DNA of 64,000 bases, taken from assembly GCA_021732565.1 (NCBI GenBank), contig JAKFUT010000317.1, forward strand, positions 1 to 64,000, read 5' to 3'. Below are positions 26,668-35,450 of the stretch, piece by piece. A program made the translations under genes and the position numbers. This DNA comes from Candidatus Obscuribacterales bacterium (GTDB taxonomy: Bacteria; Cyanobacteriota; Vampirovibrionia; Obscuribacterales; Obscuribacteraceae). Position 1 is the first letter of the stretch, and each line of letters begins with the position of its first letter. The notes beneath the pieces are model-generated. The model saw only the letters and a program-made list of their open reading frames with translations, made no database searches and was not told the origin of the DNA.

Positions 26668-27417
26668 ATGGAGAACAGCAGAGCAATTATTCTGGCGGGA
26701 GGACAAGGGCAAAGGTTGCGCCCTCTAACCAGTGATCGGCCAAAATGCATGGTCGAGATCCTGGGAACACCAATCATAGCTTTTCAGCTCCACTGGCTCA
26801 GGTGTTACGATGTACGGCATGTTGTGATTGCGGCAGGATATCTGCATGAGTCGATCGTCAACTTCCTTGGTGACGGCTCAAAGTGGCAGATGCGAATAAC
26901 ATATTCCATCGAAGAAGAGCCCCTGGGCCGAGGCGGAGCCTTCAAGAAAGCATTGGGGTCCATTTCCTCCCTTCGAGAAACTGACGTAGTGTATGCATTC
27001 AACGGAGACATTATTTGTAATCTCTCCCTGAAAGCTCTGGCTGACTTTCACGTTTCGGCTCGCGCCATGGCCTCAATCGTCACAGTGCCGCTCAGTAGTC
27101 CATACGGAATCGTCGACGTAGGTGATGACAATATTGTCACTGGTTTTCGAGAAAAGCCACAATTGCCTTTTCATGTCAATGCGGGAATATACGCTTTCTC
27201 TCCAGCCATAATCGATTTGTTACCAGACAAAGGCGATCACGAAGATACAACTTTTCCTTTGCTGGCGAAACAAGGTACGCTAAAAGCATTCAAGACCACA
27301 AATATACTTTGGAAGTCCATTGACACGATGAAAGACGTTAGCGAGATTCGGAGTGAAATGGAGCGGGTTTTACTATCGGCGTTTCTACAGCCCGATCAAA
27401 TCGAGCTAATCCAGTGA
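26668..27417 (+). CDS. NDP-sugar pyrophosphorylase (sugar-1-phosphate nucleotidyltransferase)
   Basis: About 249 residues from the ATG at 26668 (a TTG at 26641 would add nine). It makes an activated sugar from a sugar 1-phosphate and NTP. The signature GGQGQRLRPLTSDRPKCMVE (11-30) carries the nucleotide-binding loop and catalytic Lys region. FNGDIICN gives the metal-binding Asp, and GFREKPQLPFHVNAGIYAF contains the sugar-binding EKP and NAG motifs. It lacks a C-terminal hexapeptide domain, so it is a short form like RmlA or HddC. It is followed seven bases later by the HPr-kinase-like gene. Confidence 0.9.
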   Translation: MENSRAIILAGGQGQRLRPLTSDRPKCMVEILGTPIIAFQLHWLRCYDVRHVVIAAGYLHESIVNFLGDGSKWQMRITYSIEEEPLGRGGAFKKALGSISSLRETDVVYAFNGDIICNLSLKALADFHVSARAMASIVTVPLSSPYGIVDVGDDNIVTGFREKPQLPFHVNAGIYAFSPAIIDLLPDKGDHEDTTFPLLAKQGTLKAFKTTNILWKSIDTMKDVSEIRSEMERVLLSAFLQPDQIELIQ

Positions 27418-27423
27418 AAACCA

Positions 27424-28167
27424 ATGCCTGAAGCTGTTCTACTGGGCGAGGCCACGGCTCGACTGCAAACAACCGTTCAAATCGATCTGCTACGTGAATG
27501 CTTCCAATTTCGAGAAACGGAAGCTAGTCCGGTCTTTGAAATAGCCTCTGATGACATCTATTGCTTAATCGATACCCTGATCGACCAGGCCTACGGGAGA
27601 CACCAGGACTTGATATATGTGGATGCTGCTACGCTGGTTTCCCTTGACGGACGTTCCATCATGATTGCTGGCGCTTCCGGTCGAGGTAAAACAACTACGG
27701 CGCTGGCACTGTGCCTTCTTGGCGGATTGCGTTTTGTTTGTGAAGATATCTCCATGGTCGATTTTCCTCGCCAGGTCATTCTCAACTTCACGGCGCCCCT
27801 GTCCATCCGCCAGAACACACGCAGCTTACTGGTTGAGTGCGGGCTACCTGCTCCAGAATTGATTGGTGATCGCTGGTATCCTTGTCGCAATCTTTTTTTG
27901 GACACAAATCTAGATCTGGGAGCCAACCTTGATTTTGTCTTCTTTCTGGACTCCCCCGGTTGCGAATCAGAACCGCTGAGGTACCACCGTATATCGGCAG
28001 CACAATCGCTTCGCCACTTGCTTCCAATATCTAATCTGCTCCTTCACTCTAACGCCTGCGATCAGATGCATGATAGTTTGCGGCACTCGGACATATTTGT
28101 TTTGAGCGCAGGAAGTCTGAGGGAACGAGTGGACTTTATACTCGAGCGTTTGGCCGATTCTGTATGA
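27424..28167 (+). CDS. HPr kinase/phosphorylase-like P-loop protein
   Basis: 247 residues. A P-loop GASGRGKTT (83-91, K89) follows two beta strands (YVDAATLVSLDGRSIMIAG). GGLRFVCEDISMVDF gives the acidic residue (D108) that replaces the DD motif of true HPr kinases. The HPr-binding N-terminal domain and C-terminal helix of HprK are missing, so this is one of the HprK-related kinases seen beside PqqD-like proteins in exopolysaccharide and lasso-peptide loci. In the latter, relatives phosphorylate a precursor-peptide serine. Its substrate here is unknown; the short peptide at 22503 is a candidate. The stop overlaps the next ATG as ATGA (28164-28167). Confidence 0.82.
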   Translation: MPEAVLLGEATARLQTTVQIDLLRECFQFRETEASPVFEIASDDIYCLIDTLIDQAYGRHQDLIYVDAATLVSLDGRSIMIAGASGRGKTTTALALCLLGGLRFVCEDISMVDFPRQVILNFTAPLSIRQNTRSLLVECGLPAPELIGDRWYPCRNLFLDTNLDLGANLDFVFFLDSPGCESEPLRYHRISAAQSLRHLLPISNLLLHSNACDQMHDSLRHSDIFVLSAGSLRERVDFILERLADSV

Positions 28168-29405
28168 CAGGGTTAGAAATTTTCGTCTCGAGCCCAGCGT
28201 TGAACTCAAACTCGAGAGCAGCCCTAACCGCCTTCGCTTCTGCCGGGCTTAAAGTAAATTTATTCAGCTCCATTGCTATCGCTGAAGAAAATCGGCTCAT
28301 TGAGCGATTGCCAGCCTTCCTGAAAAAGGAATTACTACGACGGCGCTGTCCAGCTTCAATCATTATACGAATGTCGCCAGTGCGGGAGATCTTCCGATTG
28401 TTGTCGGCAAGGACAGGACTGGACGGATTAATATCGCCTGATGGTATCTTTTCAATGGACAACGTTTGCAAAGATGTTGACAGAGCATTGGCAGACCACC
28501 TCCACACACACACCGATGGTTCTGGTTTGGTTTACGCGTACGAAGACGCAGCGCTGGAAACGTTAACTCAAGCACAATCCATGGGACTTCGTTCCGGATA
28601 CGATTTACCGATTGCCTACTGGTCATTCGCTCAATGTACGTTGGCAGAAGAGCAAGAGCGATATCCGCAGTGGTTGCCTACATTTGCCGACAGTTTCTTT
28701 TCTGAAGCGAAAACCACAAGAAAGTCTCGCGAAGCCGAACTGGCAGATCGTATTTTCGTCCCCAGTCAATTCGTGCTCAATTCGCTACCCTCACAGCTGA
28801 GGCACAAGGCTACCATTGCTACCTTTGGAAGCCCGTTGGTACCGTTGGCACCATTGGAAGAGCGGCCAAGTGAACCTCGAACCACGTTGAAGTTGCTTTT
28901 TGTCGGAAGCCTTACCCAACGGAAGGGGTTGGCCGACCTGTTTACAGCGCTGAAACTATTGAACAGGTCGGACATAAGGCTATCTGTAATAGGTGCTCCT
29001 CGCCTGCCGATGAGCTTCTACTTTAATCAATATTCGCACTTCGAATATCACAGTCCACGATCACAAGGTGAGGTTTACGCCAGCATGGCCAATGCCGATT
29101 TGCTCGTGTTGCCTTCACTCATCGAGGGGTGCGCACTGGTCCAGCAAGAAGCCTTGATGCAGGGAGTGCCCCTTTTGGTCACCCCGAACACGGGCGGCGA
29201 CCACCTCGTCCTGGACGGTATCACCGGCTTCACTGTGCCAGTGCGGTCTCCGGAAAAATTGGCCGAGCGAATCAGCTGGTGTGCCGACCATAGAAATGAG
29301 CTGTCTCACATGCGTCTACCTTGCAGACAACACGCCGAGAAGTTCACATGGCAGGAATACGGCGAAAAATTACTGAGCACGATGGGAATTAATCGTAGCT
29401 GCTAG
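28164..29405 (+). CDS. Glycosyltransferase family 4
   Basis: 413 residues. The N-terminal half (LEIFVSSPALNSNSRAALTAF) is divergent. The C-terminal lobe is typical: LLFVGSLTQRKGLADLFTAL, LSVIGAPRLPMSF, and LLVLPSLIEGCALVQQEALMQGVPLLVT holding EX7E, then HLVLDGITGFTVPVRSPEKL. The N-terminus recalls transferases that lack the classic glycine loop. The acceptor is unknown. It is translationally coupled to the HPr-kinase-like gene. Its last four bases overlap the end of the opposed hexapeptide acyltransferase. Confidence 0.88.
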   Translation: MTGLEIFVSSPALNSNSRAALTAFASAGLKVNLFSSIAIAEENRLIERLPAFLKKELLRRRCPASIIIRMSPVREIFRLLSARTGLDGLISPDGIFSMDNVCKDVDRALADHLHTHTDGSGLVYAYEDAALETLTQAQSMGLRSGYDLPIAYWSFAQCTLAEEQERYPQWLPTFADSFFSEAKTTRKSREAELADRIFVPSQFVLNSLPSQLRHKATIATFGSPLVPLAPLEERPSEPRTTLKLLFVGSLTQRKGLADLFTALKLLNRSDIRLSVIGAPRLPMSFYFNQYSHFEYHSPRSQGEVYASMANADLLVLPSLIEGCALVQQEALMQGVPLLVTPNTGGDHLVLDGITGFTVPVRSPEKLAERISWCADHRNELSHMRLPCRQHAEKFTWQEYGEKLLSTMGINRSC

Positions 29406-30064
29406 TCCACGAAGCCCAGCTTTCGGGAGAAATACTTGTCTTCGGCAGAAATGCCCTTGAGCAGTTTCGCCGGCACTCCGCCGTATAAATGCCATTCTTC
29501 CTCAAAGCATTGGTTTAACAAAGATTTCGCCGCCAGGACGCTATGATTCGGCAAACTCGCTCCTCTGAGGATAACCGAGGAAGTTCCGACAAACGTGTAT
29601 CGACCAATAGTAATCGGACTGCATGATTGACGATTCTCCAGGAAGTCGATGCTGTGCGTGAGAAACTGCGTATAATAACCGCCCACGGTGGCATAATCGC
29701 CCAGTTCAATCTTGTCGGTGCAGTCAATTATGTGGCGGTGTGTAATTGCGCAGTGATCTCCCATCAGGAGGATGGGCTGACGATTTTGCACCTGCGTGAA
29801 ATGACTGATTCCGCTCGAAGGATAACCGGTTATCCAATTGAACCGTCCTATAGAGGAATGCTCGCCCATCCTCAACAGGTCCAACCCCTTACAAAGCGAC
29901 AGATGTCCAATCTGCGCGTGGCTTTTCAGGACAAGCCTTGCCGGAAAGATATAAGAGAGACCAATGAAGCACCCGTCGGCTATGTCGTATCTATAAAACA
30001 GCTTGAGAATCCACTTCTTCAAGAACCAGGGCATCAGCATCACAAGACAGTTTATTATCATCAT
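29402..30064 (-). CDS. Left-handed beta-helix (hexapeptide) acyltransferase
   Basis: 220 residues. Repeated hexapeptide-like turns (IGHLSLCKGLDLLRMGEHSSIGRF, LGDYATVGGYYTQFL, IGRYTFVGTSSVILRGASLP) build a left-handed beta-helix. The end GGVPAKLLKGI is the conserved close of the CysE/LacA/NodL family. An N-terminal hydrophobic stretch (MIINCLVMLMPWFLKKWIL) may bind the membrane. It probably acetylates a sugar of the glycan exported by the ABC system encoded just upstream. Its ATG overlaps the TGA of the wzt gene (30061-30064). Confidence 0.87.
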   Translation of the reverse strand: MMIINCLVMLMPWFLKKWILKLFYRYDIADGCFIGLSYIFPARLVLKSHAQIGHLSLCKGLDLLRMGEHSSIGRFNWITGYPSSGISHFTQVQNRQPILLMGDHCAITHRHIIDCTDKIELGDYATVGGYYTQFLTHSIDFLENRQSCSPITIGRYTFVGTSSVILRGASLPNHSVLAAKSLLNQCFEEEWHLYGGVPAKLLKGISAEDKYFSRKLGFVD

Positions 30065-31335
30065 GCTATGGTCTCCGCATCCATGATAGAAATTTCTGTA
30101 AGGCTGGTCTTCTCAAAAACGCACGGTCCCATCTTCGCGCTCCACGCCCTTGGTGCTTCCGGGCTGTCTACAACTTCGAATGCCGGCACGAACTGAATCT
30201 CATCCACACATGATAAAGACGAAACATTTGTTCCCACGCCCTGGCTGAGAACAAAGTAGACTGAATACGTTCCGACCGTCAAATTCAAATTGTTGATGAC
30301 GATTCGGAAGCGCCTCAGTTCGCCCGGTGTGAATGTAAGGGTTTCTTTCAAGAAGGTACTTCCTGCGACTTTGCCAAGGCCGTCAACAAAGGTGAGGCGC
30401 AATCCGAGTTCCTCCGAATCTATCCGCGATGAGATTTCAACTTCATAACACAAGGGATCACCATATGCGATGCTCATGCCCTCAGCGCTGCATAGTTTGA
30501 CTTCTTCAAACCGTACCAAGGAGCCACGCCGGCCTTCATGTCTATCAGTCATATCTCGCATCCGCTGGAGATTGACATTGCTTTGAATGCTTGAATCTTG
30601 CAAGTATTGTGCAACCACTTCATCGGTTTTGCCGAATGACTGCAACTGACCATCTTTTAGATAAAGCGCAGTCTGGCACAGATTAATTACCGATCCGGCA
30701 TTGTGGCTGACGAACAACACGGTTCGCCCCTCGTGCCGCAACTCCGTCAATTTCTCGAGGCAACGACTCTGAAAGGGGGCATCTCCAACAGCTAGTACTT
30801 CATCAACAATAAGAATATCTTGATCGAGGTTTGCCGCAACTGCAAACCCCAGGCGTACAAACATCCCGCTGGAGTAGCGCTTCACAGGCACGTCAATAAA
30901 TTTCTCAAGCCCGGCAAAAGTCACGATTTCGTCAAATCTCTTTTTTATCGATTCTTGCTTCATGCCCAGAATCGCACCGGAGAGAAAAACATTTTCTCGA
31001 CCGCTCAGCTCTGGATGAAAACCAACACCCACCTCTAGCAGAGATCCCACTTTGCCCCTTACCAGCGCCCTTCCACTGGTGGGATCTGTCACTCTCGAGA
31101 GAATCTTCAACAGCGTGCTTTTCCCGGCTCCATTTCGACCGATCAATGCCAGCGTCTCTCCCTGTTTCACCTCAAAACAAAGATCGCTTAATGCCCAGAG
31201 GAAATTGGAAGTCTGTTTTGATTTGAGTCCTTCCAGTAACTTTGGCGCGAACTCTCGCAACGAACCCATCAAGGCTGTGCCCTTCAGGTCGTAGGCCTTG
31301 CTCAAATGCTCGACACGGAGGGAAAAGTCGCTCAT
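30061..31335 (-). CDS. wzt: ABC transporter ATP-binding protein, Wzt-type with C-terminal glycan-binding domain
   Basis: 424 residues from the ATG at 31335 (18 codons inside the open frame). Motifs: Walker A GRNGAGKST (66-74), signature YSSGM (154-158), Walker B ILIVDE (D178, E179), H-loop SHN (H211). The N-terminal two-thirds energises export of an undecaprenyl-linked glycan with the Wzm permease encoded five bases upstream. From about residue 265 to the end lies a beta-rich extension (RFEEVKLCSAEG, LRRFRIVINNLNLTVGTYSVYF) like the Wzt C-terminal domain that recognises the end cap of the O-chain. The downstream acyltransferase is translationally coupled. Confidence 0.93.
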   Translation of the reverse strand: MSDFSLRVEHLSKAYDLKGTALMGSLREFAPKLLEGLKSKQTSNFLWALSDLCFEVKQGETLALIGRNGAGKSTLLKILSRVTDPTSGRALVRGKVGSLLEVGVGFHPELSGRENVFLSGAILGMKQESIKKRFDEIVTFAGLEKFIDVPVKRYSSGMFVRLGFAVAANLDQDILIVDEVLAVGDAPFQSRCLEKLTELRHEGRTVLFVSHNAGSVINLCQTALYLKDGQLQSFGKTDEVVAQYLQDSSIQSNVNLQRMRDMTDRHEGRRGSLVRFEEVKLCSAEGMSIAYGDPLCYEVEISSRIDSEELGLRLTFVDGLGKVAGSTFLKETLTFTPGELRRFRIVINNLNLTVGTYSVYFVLSQGVGTNVSSLSCVDEIQFVPAFEVVDSPEAPRAWSAKMGPCVFEKTSLTEISIMDAETIA

Positions 31336-31339
31336 AACG

Positions 31340-32293
31340 TTAAATAAGATCGGCAATAATTTTGGAGAGGCGTTTGAAAAATAGAGCACCGGTAATCAAA
31401 AGAACTACCGCCGAAACTGTAGAGGCACAGACATGTTCGAAAACCGGAGGAGGGGCTCCCAATAAGCAATAACGAAGACCTTCCAGTATGCCGCTCATGG
31501 GGTTCAAACTGTAAATCAAACGCCATTCCTGTGGCACTAGAGACATCGGATAGAAAATTGGCGAAGAAAACATCCAGAGTTGCATCAACAAAGGAAACAC
31601 ATGTCGCATATCGTGAAAGGCGATGGCCAGTCCTGAGAACCAGCATGATACCGACAGCGCCGTAATTATCAATAAGACGATGTAGTAGGGTAGCCATATC
31701 GTCCCGAGGGTGAAACTCACGTGAAAGAAAGGCAAACTAACTAGAAGCAGACTCAACGAAACGCCTAAATCAACCAGAGGTGGAATGACTATTGAAATCG
31801 GCAACACGAGCCGCGGAAAGAAGACTTTAGTAATAAGCTGAGAGGACGAGCTGATAGTTGCAGTGGAGGCGCCGGCCACAGTGGCGACATATTGCCAGCA
31901 AAGCACGGCGCTGAATGCAAACAACGGGTATGGTATGCCATCCGATGGCACCTTGACCATCCGCCCCAGAACCACGCTTAGCACAATCACCGAGCCCAGC
32001 GGCTGTAGGATTGCCCAGAATATCCCAAGAACTGTTTGTTTGTACCTTGATGATATGTCTCGCCACGCTAGCAACCAGATCAGTTCGCGATAGTCCCACA
32101 ACTGTGCCAGCTCCAAACCGGACCAGCCCTTATGGCTTTGGATTTCCGTAACGTTCACTTGCCAGTCAATTCCATCCCAATCTGGCAAAATGATAGCACT
32201 TCGCAATAAGTGCCGTCTTTTGCAGCAAGATACCAAAATACCGCCAAGGGTCCTCAAGACTTGAGGCTCAACCCATGCCGCCGCGCGATACAT
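31340..32293 (-). CDS. wzm: ABC transporter permease, Wzm-type polysaccharide exporter
   Basis: Up to 317 residues. The family N-terminus WDYRELIWLLAWRDISSRYKQTVLGIFWAILQPL is clear. Six membrane segments follow, with FFPRLVLPISIVIPPLVDL and LWMFSSPIFYPMSLVPQEWRLIYSLNPMSGILEGLR as conserved blocks. The first 45 residues before VNVTEIQSHKGW look non-homologous and no ribosome-binding site marks the ATG at 32293, so the true start may be a GTG or TTG further in. Partner of the Wzt gene just downstream. Divergent from the GT4 gene, whose open frame begins within the same bases. Confidence 0.9.
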   Translation of the reverse strand: MYRAAAWVEPQVLRTLGGILVSCCKRRHLLRSAIILPDWDGIDWQVNVTEIQSHKGWSGLELAQLWDYRELIWLLAWRDISSRYKQTVLGIFWAILQPLGSVIVLSVVLGRMVKVPSDGIPYPLFAFSAVLCWQYVATVAGASTATISSSSQLITKVFFPRLVLPISIVIPPLVDLGVSLSLLLVSLPFFHVSFTLGTIWLPYYIVLLIITALSVSCWFSGLAIAFHDMRHVFPLLMQLWMFSSPIFYPMSLVPQEWRLIYSLNPMSGILEGLRYCLLGAPPPVFEHVCASTVSAVVLLITGALFFKRLSKIIADLI

Positions 32294-32348
32294 GCAACAA
32301 GCATGGTATAACCGGACATACTACAGGGGACCAGTCAACTTGCAAGTA

Positions 32349-33482
32349 ATGTTGTTACCCAGCGTGCCGTCATTTGGGAGCTACAGCTCCAATCGGTATC
32401 ACCGAGAACTGCTCGCAGCACTGCAACTGTATGCGCCGCAAGATGTAACAATAGACGACTTCAAGTTTGACCCGAGACTCTTCCCCGGTCGCGCATCAGC
32501 GTGGTCCTTGCGTTTTCAACGTTGGTGTCTCTACCCGATGCTAGCAAGGTTCCAGCCAAGCGACATCGTTCACGTTGTCGACCAGAGTCACGCCAATTTG
32601 ATTCCATTTTGCCGTGCGCGAAGAAAGATAGTGACCTGCCAAGATGTCATTCCTCTTCATGTTTTTAGGGGCGATTTTCCTCACTTAACTGGAGGTCTAA
32701 GTGAACGATCGTTTTCAGTCCTATTGCAGCAAATGAAAAGGAGTGATCATATTGTCGCTGCTTCAAACAGCACCAAGCGAGATCTAATAGAACTCGCGGG
32801 CTTCGCACCTGAACAGGTATCAGTTGTCTATCATGGATTGAATGAGGCCTTCTCGCCAGTTTCGGCTGTGCGCAGACGAGAGCTGCAAGAGAAGCTGCGA
32901 GCACAGTTCCAACTTTCGAGCGAGTGCGCTCTTGTGATGCACGTGGGTACAGGCGGCACCTACAAGAACACACCGACTATACTGCGTTCGATGGCAGAGT
33001 TGATCAAGGGCAAACACCAGCGAGCAAGTTTAATACGAGCCGGCGCGTCACTGAACAAAGAAGAGTCAGCTTTAGCAACGGAATTGGGCATCGCGAACAG
33101 TATAGTTTACGCGGGTCAACCGCAATCAGATGAGTTACTAGCTGACTTGTACCGCGCCTGCGACATTTTCATCTTCCCTTCTTTCTGGGAAGGCTTTGGC
33201 TGGCCTCCGCTGGAGGCCATGGCCTGCGGACTGCCCGTAATAGCATCTACAGGCGGCTCACTGCCCGAAGTCGTCGGAACCGGCGGCAGCCTTTTTGAGC
33301 CGTCGGATTTTCAGAGCATGTCGAAGGATATGTTTGATTTGCTGCAAAATGAATCGCTGCGTCAAGAGAGGGTGATGTCGGCTCTGAAACAAGCATCGCT
33401 ATTTACATGGAAGCGAGCAGCCGAATCCCTGCTGGAGATTTACACCAACGTCTGTTTCGGGGAGCCCGCCACAAGGCAATGA
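32349..33482 (+). CDS. Glycosyltransferase family 4
   Basis: About 377 residues from the ATG at 32349; the frame is open from 32292, where it would overlap the divergent permease start. MLLPSVPSFGSYSSNRYHREL gives the N-terminal glycine/serine loop. VMHVGTGGTYKNTPTILRSM starts the donor lobe. IFIFPSFWEGFGWPPLEAMACGLPVIAS carries the EX7E motif in the form typical of mannosyltransferase-like GT4 enzymes. It is followed six bases later by the nucleotidyltransferase-fold gene. Confidence 0.9.
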   Translation: MLLPSVPSFGSYSSNRYHRELLAALQLYAPQDVTIDDFKFDPRLFPGRASAWSLRFQRWCLYPMLARFQPSDIVHVVDQSHANLIPFCRARRKIVTCQDVIPLHVFRGDFPHLTGGLSERSFSVLLQQMKRSDHIVAASNSTKRDLIELAGFAPEQVSVVYHGLNEAFSPVSAVRRRELQEKLRAQFQLSSECALVMHVGTGGTYKNTPTILRSMAELIKGKHQRASLIRAGASLNKEESALATELGIANSIVYAGQPQSDELLADLYRACDIFIFPSFWEGFGWPPLEAMACGLPVIASTGGSLPEVVGTGGSLFEPSDFQSMSKDMFDLLQNESLRQERVMSALKQASLFTWKRAAESLLEIYTNVCFGEPATRQ

Positions 33483-33488
33483 AAGCCA

Positions 33489-34826
33489 ATGCAAGTAAAA
33501 ATCGCCAATATGCAAATCTTTCAACCACTACATTCTAGTTTACCAGCCTCGTCACGAGTGATACTCAGCCTTCTTTGCCGAAATCGCTCCGCTGCGCAAA
33601 GCGCGCTTTCAAAGCTCGTCACACCAGCCCTGGTGGCAACCCTGAAAGACGAAATTGACAAGAGCGGTTTCTCACTTTTCATTCTCGACCTCATTCATGA
33701 ACTCAACCTGGAGCCTGAGCTAGCAGCGCTACCCGGAGAAGCGGGAACAATAATGTGGCTGCGAAGGCTCGCCGCTGCTGATTCTCTCGCACAGCACATC
33801 AAAGCCGAAACGGCTGTGAGTGTGGCCGCTGTACTGAATGGTCTTCCCTGCGTATTTGTGAAGGGAATTGTGATGGGACGGACACTATATGAAAAGCCGA
33901 GCCATCGCCTTTCATACGATATCGACTTGGTTGTGAAAGCGACCGCGTTACCGGAGATCATGAAACGGCTGGAAAACCTGGGATACCATGCAAACTGGAC
34001 GGGGGACTGCCATCAGACCGACATTGGCCCCTGTGATTCTCTTGAAGACGTGTCTCTTGTTCCGCAAGAAGAGCTAGACTATTTCTTCAGCTTTTCCATG
34101 AGTTGCCAGGGGAAGCCCTCCGTGGAATTCAAGTCGAACCCGCTCGACACGGGGTTGAAGATGCGCGAGTTGGATCGTTTCTTTCTTACCGCTGAGCTAC
34201 TTGATGATGGCATAACAAGCCCTGATTCCATCGATCACCTCATGCTGCAGCTCATGCATTTTCATAAGGACGGCCTGGGCGGTTGGCGTTCATTGTACGA
34301 CCTCAACCTGCTTTGCAATGAAGTTACCGCAAGAAAAGGGTGGCCGGAGTTTTTCAGACGCTCAAGCGTGGAGGGAATTGAAACAAGTTGCTGGCTCGGA
34401 CTTTCGGTAGTTAGCGGGCTCTTCACGACCGCTGTACCTCACGACGTCATGAAAGAAGCGGCACGCACGGTTAAATTTCCGCGACTTCGCCCGATCGCGG
34501 CAGCATGTTCGCCTGAATTCGTCTGGCACAAGCGCAACATTTTGGGGCTTCTCCTGAACAGCGTTCTGCTTGGCGACACCAGGCGCAAACTGCGAATCAT
34601 GGCTGGTTGTCTCTTTCCGTCCAGACACTTCCTGTCAAGCTACTATGCCAAAGGCCTCCCTCTTACTGCACTAACCGTTGTATTGTTACTATTCTGGCAC
34701 TGGCTTGTGTTCCTTTTACCAGGCGGTGTTTTACGGCGAACAGTTGGTCCGAGTATCTGGGGCAAAAACAGCAAGCCAACGACGGAAACTCTGGTAAAAC
34801 CTGAGACCATGGACAATCAAACTTGA
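33489..34826 (+). CDS. NTP_transf_5 nucleotidyltransferase-fold protein (first copy)
   Basis: 445 residues. The catalytic region of the uncharacterised nucleotidyltransferase family (PF14907 type) is visible: LPCVFVKGIVMGRTLYEKP (K125, G126), then SYDIDLVV with the paired metal ligands D144 and D146. A helical domain follows, with the family HxxKDG-like segment MHFHKDGLGGWRSLYDLNLL. The C-terminus has one long hydrophobic stretch (LTALTVVLLLFWHWLVFLLPG) that could anchor it to the membrane. Family members occur with HPr-kinase-like and PqqD-like proteins in glycan and lasso-peptide loci. In some lasso pathways a relative acts after the kinase. The substrate here is unknown. Confidence 0.82.
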   Translation: MQVKIANMQIFQPLHSSLPASSRVILSLLCRNRSAAQSALSKLVTPALVATLKDEIDKSGFSLFILDLIHELNLEPELAALPGEAGTIMWLRRLAAADSLAQHIKAETAVSVAAVLNGLPCVFVKGIVMGRTLYEKPSHRLSYDIDLVVKATALPEIMKRLENLGYHANWTGDCHQTDIGPCDSLEDVSLVPQEELDYFFSFSMSCQGKPSVEFKSNPLDTGLKMRELDRFFLTAELLDDGITSPDSIDHLMLQLMHFHKDGLGGWRSLYDLNLLCNEVTARKGWPEFFRRSSVEGIETSCWLGLSVVSGLFTTAVPHDVMKEAARTVKFPRLRPIAAACSPEFVWHKRNILGLLLNSVLLGDTRRKLRIMAGCLFPSRHFLSSYYAKGLPLTALTVVLLLFWHWLVFLLPGGVLRRTVGPSIWGKNSKPTTETLVKPETMDNQT

Positions 34827-34836
34827 ATGATGCAAG

Positions 34837-35439
34837 ATGGAGAGCAGCACTTACCAGCATGGTCGATTAGCGATGAGTTCTAAGGAGTATTTCACCTACA
34901 ACCAGCTCGATCGCAACAAGTCGCCGCGACCAAAGAAACAACTGTTGCTACTGTTGTTATGGGAGTATACCTGGTCTCTGTTTTGCGCTTGGACCCCCAG
35001 ACCTTTGAACGGCTGGCGAATATGGTGGCTCAGACTTTTTGGCTGCAAAATCCTGGGTGATGTTTATGTTCATCCTCGGGCACGAATTGCAGTACCCTGG
35101 AATCTTACAATGCATAACGGAAGCAGCCTTGGTGACGGAGCCTGCGCCTATAGCCTTGGACCGATTGAACTGATGGAGCGATCAACAGTAGCTCAGGAGT
35201 GTTACCTCTGCACTGGTACACATAAATTCCAGGATCCCCGTTTACCGCTGCAAACAGCCAAAATCACAGTTGAAGCGGAAGCCTTTCTGGGAGCCCGCGC
35301 CTTCATACTGCCGGGGATAACCATCGGGGAAGGAGCCATTGTCGGTGCTTGCGCAGTAGTCACGGCCGACGTTCCAGCCTGGACTATAGTTGGTGGCAAT
35401 CCTGCTATTCATCTGAAGGATCGACCAAGATTTGAATGA
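34837..35439 (+). CDS. WcaF-like hexapeptide acetyltransferase
   Basis: 200 residues. The WcaF/LpxA-like pattern is distinct: an N-terminal segment RPLNGWRIWWLRLFGCKILGDVYVHPRARI leads into beta-helix turns (LTMHNGSSLGDGACAYSLGPIELME, GARAFILPGITIGEGAIVGACAVVT) and the ending TIVGGNPAIHLKDR. This fits O-acetylation of a sugar in colanic-acid-type glycans. The ATG at 34837 is used; another lies 12 codons further on. Same strand and 10 bases from the nucleotidyltransferase gene; convergent with the acyltransferase-3 gene that follows. Confidence 0.88.
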   Translation: MESSTYQHGRLAMSSKEYFTYNQLDRNKSPRPKKQLLLLLLWEYTWSLFCAWTPRPLNGWRIWWLRLFGCKILGDVYVHPRARIAVPWNLTMHNGSSLGDGACAYSLGPIELMERSTVAQECYLCTGTHKFQDPRLPLQTAKITVEAEAFLGARAFILPGITIGEGAIVGACAVVTADVPAWTIVGGNPAIHLKDRPRFE

Positions 35440-35450
35440 GGGCGGGTCGT

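Noticed and set aside
20999-28167. Lasso-peptide cluster
   Set aside because: PqqD-like and HprK-like proteins are present, but there is no asparagine-synthase-like cyclase and no transglutaminase-like protease in the window.
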